DNA from: Desulfamplus sp.
GTDB lineage: Bacteria; Desulfobacterota; Desulfobacteria; Desulfobacterales; Desulfobacteraceae
Length of the DNA: 7,449 bases
NCBI GenBank assembly: GCA_015231395.1
Contig: JADGBP010000033.1
Coordinates: forward strand, 1-7,449
Reading direction: 5' to 3'
Under the pieces are notes generated by a model. It was not told the origin of the DNA. It searched no databases and worked only from the letters and a program-made list of their open reading frames with translations. Positions 1 to 6,400 of this stretch are shown piece by piece (the first letter of the stretch is position 1; every line of letters begins with the position of its first letter). The translations under genes were made by a program, and so were the position numbers.

Positions 1-127
1 TCATGGGCAAATCTGAATACTGGCATTAAAAATTTTCTCAAGGTTCTTATAGGATTTATTCCGGCATTTGCAACTTTCATGTTGACTAAGGACTGGTGGT
101 TTTTAGCATGGTTTGGTGCCTTTATTT
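1..127 (+). repeat. Inverted copy of an internal segment of the 1049-residue gene
   Basis: Read on the plus strand, these bases encode the same 42 residues as residues 703-744 of the large minus-strand protein (SWANLNTG... to ...WFGAFI), including its first predicted membrane helix. The DNA matches the reverse complement of 4384-4510 at 126 of 127 bases. The one difference is at base 42 (G here, A there) and is silent (AAG/AAA, lysine). From base 128 the two copies share nothing: this copy continues TTATAC where the full gene has GGTTTG. The plus-strand frame stays open by chance to a TAA at 199-201, adding 24 unrelated residues that run antisense to the operon. This is a remnant or chimera, not a working gene. 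It starts at the first base of the window, so its true left extent is unknown. Confidence 0.93.
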
Positions 128-152
128 TATTATACTCATGTATTTCAGTCAT
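1..152 (-). CDS. 5' end of a further operon gene, running off the left edge (hybrid or chimeric)
   Basis: Downstream of the VanZ-like gene a minus-strand frame opens with ATG at 152-150 (or ATG at 161-159, three codons earlier) and stays open to base 1. A GAGG lies 10 bases before the 152 start but only one base before the 161 start, so 152 is preferred. Only the first eight codons (MTEIHEYN) lie wholly outside the inverted repeat. The remaining 42 codons are the antisense reading of a piece of the 1049-residue gene and are probably not the native protein. In related bacteria fliK is often followed by a small FlhB-like export-switch protein, and this start would suit one, but eight codons cannot establish that. 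The start is plausible; the product is unknown. Confidence 0.35.
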   Translation of the reverse strand, partial: MTEIHEYNKIKAPNHAKNHQSLVNMKVANAGINPIRTLRKFLMPVFRFAH

Positions 153-187
153 AGTGCTCATGCCTCTTTGCTTTTTATTTCCTGATT

Positions 188-709
188 TTATTCATTTGTA
201 AACATCAACATCAGATACCCAATCAGAGCACCTGCAAAAATTGCGGCAATATCCCAAAAATCAAAAAAACCCGCAATAAAATAATCATCCACAGTTTTCA
301 GAAACGCATATTGCTCAAACCATTCAGGTACAAGTTTAATGGCAATGGCGTCAAAATATTGACCAGCTTCAAACAGCACATTTATTACACACCAAAACAG
401 TGCTGCCATAAAACAACTTTTTCTTGATTCGGCAATAAAAGCTCCTGTAATCATGGTAAAAGAAAATGTGTGCAAAAATGAAGCCAGACTTCCGCCCATA
501 GCTCCAAACATATCAGGGAAAATTCCATGAATCTTTTGTGCTATACCATAAAAGAATTGTCTTACAAACCATGTAGATTCAGGAGGTCGATCACTTAAAT
601 AGATCAACGAACCTAAAAATAATCCGGCAAGACCAATTAGTATATGGATATAAATAATAGAATTAGTATCTTTTAAATAAAATTCTTTTAATTCATCGTG
701 TTTCTTCAA
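188..709 (-). CDS. VanZ-like four-helix membrane protein
   Basis: This 173-residue integral membrane protein has predicted helices near residues 18-37, 75-93, 98-116 and 150-170, with a long loop at 38-72. The pattern recalls the VanZ-like family: a His at the start of the second helix (H80), an E-x-x-Q in the third (E114, Q117), and acidic residues (D150, D153) just before a small-residue-rich last helix (AGALIG). In VanZ-like proteins these polar residues mark the conserved core; the biochemical role of most members is unknown. The start is TTG at 709-707, sharing a TTGA overlap with the stop of the FliK-like gene. There is no clear Shine-Dalgarno and no Met before residue 67, so translational coupling is likely. 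A VanZ-like gene is not a standard flagellar component. Family assignment is moderate; function is unassigned. Confidence 0.7.
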   Translation of the reverse strand: MKKHDELKEFYLKDTNSIIYIHILIGLAGLFLGSLIYLSDRPPESTWFVRQFFYGIAQKIHGIFPDMFGAMGGSLASFLHTFSFTMITGAFIAESRKSCFMAALFWCVINVLFEAGQYFDAIAIKLVPEWFEQYAFLKTVDDYFIAGFFDFWDIAAIFAGALIGYLMLMFTNE

Positions 710-2538
710 ATCATCACGCTGAATCCATGATCTTCGGATTTCAATAATTCATTGATGATGGATTTTTCAGCCAATTTCTCTGGCTCAACTACCCTGCAAT
801 CTATTTTGTGCACATTGTAATCATGGCTCTGTAGCCGTGCATTGAGTTCTGGCAACATCGTTCTGAAAAAAGCTGCTGTCTCCTCATTGGAAACCTGAAA
901 GCCACCGGTGATATTATTTTTGAGAACTGAAAAATCCGCACGAATGGGTCCAAGACGGGTCATATCCAGAAAAAGAGAGACCTTGAGAAGCGAATTTTCC
1001 TTGGATGAAGAAGATTTGTCATCATTTTCTTTTTGCCCGAGATCAATCAAAAGTTGACCAAAACTGAACTGATCCCCGCTAAACATAGGAAAGGGAATAA
1101 TATATTTTCCTGATTCTGACAGATGGCTGTTAAGCAATTGAACATTTTCAAGATTTTGAACAAATTCATGGAATACCTTGATATCTTCCGAAGATTCAGA
1201 CCCTGAGTTAGCCATAAAATTCAACACCGCAGCTTTTATATCTTCATGAACAAGATTTTGAAGTTTAAGTAAAGGCTGGTTGTTTATAGTTGGAGAGTCT
1301 GGCAAAGCAGAGCCTTTACCTGAAAATAAGCCTGATTTTTCAATAAAACTATGATCGTCTTCAGTAACACCTTGAAAATTTTCAGTAAAGCCGTGAGAGT
1401 CAGAAAGATTCCCGGATGAAGAATTAATCGAATGTTTGGAAGGAAAAGCGTTGCTAATCATATCAGAAAGTGTTTTTTCCAGGAGCATTCCACTTTTTTG
1501 GAGCAATCGGGGCAAGAAATCAATATCGGTTTTTTCTGATTTCAGTGCAACTGACATCAGCATGTTTTTTATATCTTCTTTATCTGCAAAGGATTTGTCT
1601 ATCTGAACCAGCTGGTTCGTGACGATTTCTTTATCTAATACGGGTTTACCCATCTGGTCAGAGTCGAGCTTTATGAATCCTTTGGCTGTTGCCGGTTTGT
1701 CCATCTGGTCAAACTGGGGTTTTACAATTCCTTTATCAGTTGCTGGTTTGTTTATTTGGTCAGACTGGGGCTTGACGATTCCTTTATCTCCTACTGGGCT
1801 GCTCACTTTATCTGACAAAGATCTGGCAATTTCTTTCTCTCCAACCGATTTAATCTTTATATCTTCAACTGGTTTAACCTTTATATCTTCAACTGGTTTA
1901 ATCTTTATATCTTCAACAGATTTAACTTTTATATCTTCAACTGGTTTAATCTTTATGTCTTCAACTGGTTTAACCTTTATATCTTCAACTGGTTTAACCT
2001 TTATATCTTCAACTGGTTTAACCTTTATATCTTCAACTGGTTTACCCTTTACATCTCCAACAGGTTTGCCTTTTGCATTTTCAACAGATTTGCCATTCTT
2101 AAGGACAAGAATCTCTTTAGTAGTGGAAAACAGAGTCTGGGCAAGTTTTGTGAATCCTTCAAAAGGCTGATTTTTAGCAAAAAACTGTAATGCAGAGTCG
2201 GATAGACTTGACAATCCTGCATTTGAAGCAGGCATTCCAGAAGTGGGATTTGACGATCCAGAGGGATTGATACGATCTGGCATAACCTTTAAAATAGTGA
2301 GTTTGCCCTGATCTGTAACTTTTAGTTGAATGGTTTCTCCCTTTGTAAGAGCTACCGATGTATCAGCAAGCACCTTTTTTCCCATGATCAAAAGCTCTGC
2401 TTTTGATGGAGAGATCAGTTGCAGTACCTTTGCGTCAACAACCTGATTTTTTTCCAAAAGAGGCAGAATAGAGGCTTTAAGAAGCTTATCTGTCTTCAGA
2501 CCTGTAAGATCTGATAAAGAGATTATCTGTTTTATCAA
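706..2538 (-). CDS. fliK: FliK-like flagellar hook-length control protein
   Basis: This 610-residue protein is probably the flagellar hook-length ruler, which is exported through the flagellar type III apparatus and switches its specificity when the hook reaches length. The C-terminus (about residues 515-590) fits the FliK C-terminal domain: a beta strand with LDMTRLGPIRADF, then a strand with GGFQVSNEETAAFFR, a helix LPELNARLQ, and a closing strand VHKIDCRVV. Residues 33-86 form a beta-rich N-terminal region (AKVLQLISPSKAELLIMG...). The long Lys/Ser-rich middle, including two tandem-repeat arrays, suits a ruler region. The start is TTG at 2538-2536, overlapping the previous stop (TTGA), with a GGAG eight bases upstream inside the preceding gene. 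The next Met is residue 52, so TTG is the best start. It is longer than many FliK proteins (commonly about 400-500 residues), partly because of the repeats. Confidence 0.75.
   Translation of the reverse strand: MIKQIISLSDLTGLKTDKLLKASILPLLEKNQVVDAKVLQLISPSKAELLIMGKKVLADTSVALTKGETIQLKVTDQGKLTILKVMPDRINPSGSSNPTSGMPASNAGLSSLSDSALQFFAKNQPFEGFTKLAQTLFSTTKEILVLKNGKSVENAKGKPVGDVKGKPVEDIKVKPVEDIKVKPVEDIKVKPVEDIKIKPVEDIKVKSVEDIKIKPVEDIKVKPVEDIKIKSVGEKEIARSLSDKVSSPVGDKGIVKPQSDQINKPATDKGIVKPQFDQMDKPATAKGFIKLDSDQMGKPVLDKEIVTNQLVQIDKSFADKEDIKNMLMSVALKSEKTDIDFLPRLLQKSGMLLEKTLSDMISNAFPSKHSINSSSGNLSDSHGFTENFQGVTEDDHSFIEKSGLFSGKGSALPDSPTINNQPLLKLQNLVHEDIKAAVLNFMANSGSESSEDIKVFHEFVQNLENVQLLNSHLSESGKYIIPFPMFSGDQFSFGQLLIDLGQKENDDKSSSSKENSLLKVSLFLDMTRLGPIRADFSVLKNNITGGFQVSNEETAAFFRTMLPELNARLQSHDYNVHKIDCRVVEPEKLAEKSIINELLKSEDHGFSVMI
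1585..1839 (-). repeat. 51-bp degenerate tandem repeat inside fliK (17-residue unit)
   Basis: Directly after the 8-residue array, residues 234-318 form about five copies of a 17-residue unit. The two clearest are DKGIVKPQSDQINKPAT (251-267) and DKGIVKPQFDQMDKPAT (268-284). Copies at 234-250, 285-301 and 302-318 are more diverged. The unit keeps an SDQ/FDQ core followed by K-P-A/V. Its divergence suggests it is older than the neighbouring 24-bp array. Confidence 0.85.
1828..2091 (-). repeat. 24-bp tandem repeat array inside fliK (8-residue unit KPVEDIKV)
   Basis: Eleven consecutive 8-residue units cover residues 150-237 of the FliK-like protein. The eight central ones (residues 166-229, bases 1852-2043) are near-perfect KPVEDIKV, varying only at P/S and V/I. 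The outer units decay (KSVENAKG, KPVGDVKG at one end; KSVGEKEI at the other). Unit DNA is highly conserved, which points to recent expansion by slippage or unequal recombination. The unit length keeps the frame, so copy number can change without breaking the gene. Confidence 0.95.
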
Positions 2539-3332
2539 GGAAGATTCTCCATTTTGATAAATTTCTCTTTAAGGCTTATTATCAGTTGCACCTCGCCACG
2601 GGGCATGGCAAGTCTTGAGGCAATTGTGTCAACATCAAGTCCCTGTTGATACCACTCAATAATTTGCTGCTGCTGGTCAATTACATTATAATGGTTTGAA
2701 TTTTTATCAATTACATTATACTGGTTTGAATTTTCAGAATTTAAAAGTTTGTAATCACTGGATTTATTTATATCGGAAAGGGTTCTTTGTTTAAAAGCTT
2801 TTTCTTGGTTATAGAAAGGATTAGGACGAAGTTCAGAGGATTTGTCTCCAGATCCCAAAGCACTTTTGCTGCGACCTGAGCTATGCTGATATATTGATTT
2901 GTCCTGAGAATTTAAGATAACCTCGGTTCTGGACAAAAGAAGATTTATACTTATGATTCGTGAATCAAGAGCATCATTGAGCCCTTTGATAAGACGCTGC
3001 TTTTCTTTTATCTGATGGTCAAAAGCATTGGCTGCTGATTCAGAACCTTTAACAAGAGGATCAAGAAGATCAATAATATCCTGTGCAGCACGATCAACCA
3101 TCTCCACAGCCGCATTCTTTGCCATATTAGTAGTAAGCTTGTCTATACGTTCGAGTACGTTCTGATGAATGGAATCTGTCAAAAATTCAATATCATCGTG
3201 TCTAATTACATTTTGCAACTCCAGCTCTACTTTGTTAATTTTTCTGAAAACTTTCCACAGAAGCATAAGCAGAACAAGATCAATGAATAGTTGAGCGGCA
3301 ATCCAGAATTCAATGGAAAATAGTTTACTCAT
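2535..3332 (-). CDS. Membrane-anchored coiled-coil protein with C-terminal HTH-like domain (flagellar-operon DUF2802/DUF6115 type)
   Basis: This 265-residue protein has one N-terminal membrane helix (residues 9-28), a long charged helical region likely to be coiled coil (about 30-145), a polar low-complexity linker (about 146-220), and a small C-terminal domain at 221-255 (IIEWYQQGLDVDTIASRLAM, then PRGEVQLIISL). That tail, with its G-L-x-x-x-x-I-A-x-x-L-x-x-P-x-G-E-V-x-L-I pattern, matches what is found at the end of poorly characterised proteins in flagellar gene clusters (DUF2802/DUF6115 type; Bacillus SwrB has a comparable layout). ATG at 3332-3330 is supported by an AAAGGA four to five bases upstream. 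Its stop overlaps the TTG start of fliK. It is the first gene after the sigma-54 promoter match. The role is probably in flagellar assembly or its control at the membrane, by context only. Confidence 0.7.
   Translation of the reverse strand: MSKLFSIEFWIAAQLFIDLVLLMLLWKVFRKINKVELELQNVIRHDDIEFLTDSIHQNVLERIDKLTTNMAKNAAVEMVDRAAQDIIDLLDPLVKGSESAANAFDHQIKEKQRLIKGLNDALDSRIISINLLLSRTEVILNSQDKSIYQHSSGRSKSALGSGDKSSELRPNPFYNQEKAFKQRTLSDINKSSDYKLLNSENSNQYNVIDKNSNHYNVIDQQQQIIEWYQQGLDVDTIASRLAMPRGEVQLIISLKEKFIKMENLP
2678..2737 (-). repeat. Two-copy 30-bp tandem repeat in the membrane-anchored protein
   Basis: Two adjacent 30-bp units encode NSNQYNVIDK and NSNHYNVIDQ (residues 201-220), sitting in the linker just before the C-terminal HTH-like domain. 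The DNA units are close to identical at their shared core (caattacattata on the plus strand), so this is a recent in-frame duplication. Confidence 0.9.
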
Positions 3333-3342
3333 GTCATCCTTT

Positions 3343-3382
3343 CATCCTGTTATCATCTTAATATCAACTATTTTGACAGGAT
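3343..3382 (-). promoter_or_regulatory. Possible long-range stem in the 5' leader
   Basis: On the minus strand ATCCTGT (3382-3376) and ACAGGAT (3350-3344) are perfect 7-base complements separated by 25 bases, just upstream of the Shine-Dalgarno AAAGGA of the 3332 gene. In the transcript they could pair and bring a stem next to the ribosome site. The loop is long and the stem short, so this is only suggestive. Confidence 0.25.
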
Positions 3383-3406
3383 CAATAATACTATCACACC
3401 TATATT

Positions 3407-3436
3407 ACCATGAAAACACATTCTGGTTTTCATGGT
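3407..3436. promoter_or_regulatory. Perfect 11-bp palindrome with 8-base loop
   Basis: accatgaaaac (3407-3417) and gttttcatggt (3426-3436) are exact reverse complements around an 8-base spacer. It lies in the 134-bp gap after the 1049-residue gene, and the start point predicted from the sigma-54 match (about 3433) falls at its upstream edge. There is no U-run on either side, so it is a poor intrinsic terminator. It could be a 5' stabilising hairpin of the flagellar mRNA, an operator, or a weak transcription end for the upstream gene. Confidence 0.6.
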
Positions 3437-3442
3437 CTGGGG

Positions 3443-3459
3443 TGGCAAAAAACCTGCCA
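3443..3459 (-). promoter_or_regulatory. Sigma-54 (RpoN) promoter match
   Basis: The minus strand reads TGGCAGGTTTTTTGCC. Aligned to the sigma-54 consensus TGGCAC-N5-TTGC it matches TGGCA and TTGC with the correct 5-base spacer; only the sixth base (G for C) and the last weak position differ. The -24 GG is at 3458-3457 and the -12 GC at 3446-3445, predicting a start near 3433, about 100 bases before the ATG at 3332. Sigma-54 control of flagellar genes is common in Gram-negative bacteria, and the operon downstream is flagellar. It starts only eight bases after the stop of the 1049-residue gene. Any enhancer site for an activator would lie inside that gene's 3' end. Confidence 0.65.
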
Positions 3460-3466
3460 TGAGCGT

Positions 3467-6400
3467 TTACATATAATTGAGAGCTTTTAGATACTCTTCA
3501 TACCGCATAAGATAAAAAGATAGGGGTTTTGAAAATTTCCTGCCAAGAATACCATCAACAAAAAGGCGGCTTATGTGCTGCTCCTGCTCCAAAAGTTTTT
3601 GAGAAAGCAAAAATATCTGTCTCTCTTCCGGTGTAAATCTGATCATCATCTCTTTTAGGGTAGTTCGTGCTCTGGGTTGGTACATCCAAAAATAGAGCAT
3701 ATCAAGAGAATTTATTATCATCACTGTTATAAGATCCCGAACCTCGGCATTGCCGCTGTTGAGAAGTTTCTCTGGATCTTCAAGAATAGAGAGCTCTCCT
3801 GCATCTGGAAAGAGCAGTTCTAACTTTGAGTAAGAGTCAAAAAGATCGGAAAACTTGCGTTTATAATCCCTGATTCTCAGAGCTATATTTTGAAACCTGT
3901 CTGCTGGTCCTTCAATCAGAGCCGCAACAAGATCAGAGGCTGCTTTGGATATGACTGCCGCCCATTTTTGAATAATGGATTCAACGCCCGGAACAGCCAT
4001 GCTGGTCAATATACCTCCGGTGATGATACTGAATAGAATTGCAATGGGAATGGAAAATACACTTCGGAAAAAATTACCTACAACCGCAGCCCTCGGAAGT
4101 CCTCTAAAAGCATTATGACTGGAAAGATATATTCCATTGGCTAAAGCCATCACAGTATAAAGAATTGCAGGATTTGTAGATATAGTGATTCCCATGCCTT
4201 TATCCAGAAGAAGCGTCTTGACCAGGTAATCCAGCAGGGGGACTGAAAAACCCGTATATAAAAGTGAGTCTGTCAATCTTTCCCAACTTACATAATCATT
4301 CCACCGCAAAAGAGGAGAACGCATTATACCGCCACCTCCCAGCACCGCCTGCACAATGTTTCTCAATCCAGTGATTCCAAACCAAATAAAGGCACCAAAC
4401 CATGCTAAAAACCACCAGTCCTTAGTCAACATGAAAGTTGCAAATGCCGGAATAAATCCTATAAGAACTTTGAGAAAATTTTTAATGCCAGTATTCAGAT
4501 TTGCCCATGATCGCCAGGGAGTAGCATCTTCTTTTCCATCACTCAATGAAAGAGAAAAATCACTACCCATATGCTGCTGAACGCCACCAAGAGTTATTAT
4601 ATTGCCCGGATATTCCATATTTGTGGAGTGCTCTTCTACAATCCATGTTTTTACCTTTTTTGATCCAAGATATTCAAGTCCTGGCAGTGTGCTCAAAATC
4701 GATAACAACTGGGAACGAAGACCTCCTGATCGTCTTCTGGGAATGACGGCAACACTTGGATATACCTTTATGTGAATGGGAATGATCAGACGGGACGAGG
4801 ATTTTTTTCGTATTTCTTTGCGTGCCATTGGAGAGAGTGTTTCAATGATTCCAACTCCCATTCCGTAAGCAAGCAAAGATCTGCCTGTAGAATCGCTTCC
4901 GATTCTTGATTTCAGGGGTATCGCCTTGTACATACTCTTCAAGGAGGCAAGATCGTGAAGGATCTCCACAAGTTTTTCTCTTCTGTCCTGCTCATCTGCA
5001 TATCCTGCTTTTTCCATGTGGTGAATCACATGACGCATCACCCGTTTAAGCTTGATGAGACTGCCTTCATTAATCGCCTGCTGAAGTTCATTGATTGCCG
5101 GAATATGATCTGTAACTCCGGCTGCATAATCCTTAAGATTAAAAATTTCCAGTCGGGTTATAAGACCGTCACCCATATAAAGAATCTCAATAACATCCTC
5201 AACCTTGAGATTGCTAAGGTTCAAAGTGATTTTAAAACTTGCGTGAAGCATGGATATCTGGAAAAGAAGTTGATCAACCGAGAGATTCAGCCTTTCAGGA
5301 ATATCAGGGCTGTCGATTGGAGTCCAGGGGTCGGGGATACCGGGGTAATTTTTAGGAGAGAGATATTCATTGACTATGCCGATGGTTGTAAGTTTGTTTG
5401 TCCTGCTTACAAGATCTTGGTAAATTGCGTGTGCGTGAGTATTTTGTGATTCAAGATTTTGTGATTCAAGTTTTTGTGGCTCAAGCTTTTGTGATTCAAG
5501 CTTTTGTGATTCAAGTTTTTGTGACTCAAGCTTTTGTTTTTTATTGGATTCCGGAAGCGTTGTGCATTCATTCAATGATGATAATTTTTTCACCACTGCA
5601 ATTGCTTCATAATGAATATACTCGCCAAGATGCAGGATAGATGCCTGACCTGGGGCAACAAAAGAGATGAATTTTACGGCATCAAGCGGAGGAAGTTCAA
5701 TTCCGGTATCAGCAATAAATCTTTTTCTGTGGGTGTTGTTGAACATCTCCAGCACCCGGAGAACATATTTTGCCTGATACTTCATCACCTCCTTTCCTTT
5801 TTCCATGAAATTTATCACGGCAGGTTCTGCAAGAAAGCATAAAAAAGACTGAACATCCTCAAGTCCTCGAGATACCCACATAATTGACGCGAAACGATCA
5901 CGAAATCTTGCGGTAAATTCAATGCCGATGCGTATGTCAATTCCCATGATATCCGCGGCTTCTGAAAGTTCTGCGACAAAACGAGGTTCAATATACTGGT
6001 AATAAACCACTCTCAGTCTTCTAATGCCCTTGATCCATGCGTCCATGATTAGATGAGTGGGAGTTTTACGACCTTTGGTGTTGGCATCATGAACATGGTC
6101 ATCAAAGGTGGACTGATTCCACTCCTCCGGCATCTCCAGAAGATGATATTTCTCAAGCTGCTTTCTGATCACTCTTGGTTTGCCTGATGCGGTTTTCCTG
6201 AAATCATGTGCAAGGACAATCTGTCGGCTGTATTTGCCTCTGGCACGCACCAGTTCTTTCATAATCTGAAGGAGTATTCGTGCAGAATTTTTTGGCATAT
6301 TACCCACAGCGGTATCAAGAATCTCATTACGCAATCCTCTTAATGCCTGAAGTCTGTAATCCAAATCTCCACGCTCAAGTGAATTGAGAAGGTTTACAAC

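Noticed and set aside
1..201. Plus-strand open frame from the edge to TAA at 199-201
   Set aside because: Its first 42 codons are a fragment of the 1049-residue protein and the remaining 24 are antisense to the operon; there is no start in the window and no sign of a real gene end.
1828..2091. CRISPR-like array
   Set aside because: Units are contiguous with no unique spacers and encode a repeated peptide in frame.
1619..2170. Plus-strand 183-codon frame with repeated STGLTFIS units
   Set aside because: It is the antisense of the fliK repeat array; a 24-bp repeat with one open antisense frame keeps that frame open throughout. There is no ribosome site or recognisable protein.
3368..3433. Minus-strand 21-codon frame (MKTRMCFHGN...) in the promoter gap, starting at the predicted transcription start
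   Set aside because: It has no ribosome site and its first codons are made by the palindrome; a leaderless leader peptide is possible but unsupported.
3407..3436. Intrinsic terminator for the 1049-residue gene
   Set aside because: The stem is perfect but AT-rich and no run of T follows it on the minus strand (AATATAGG follows).
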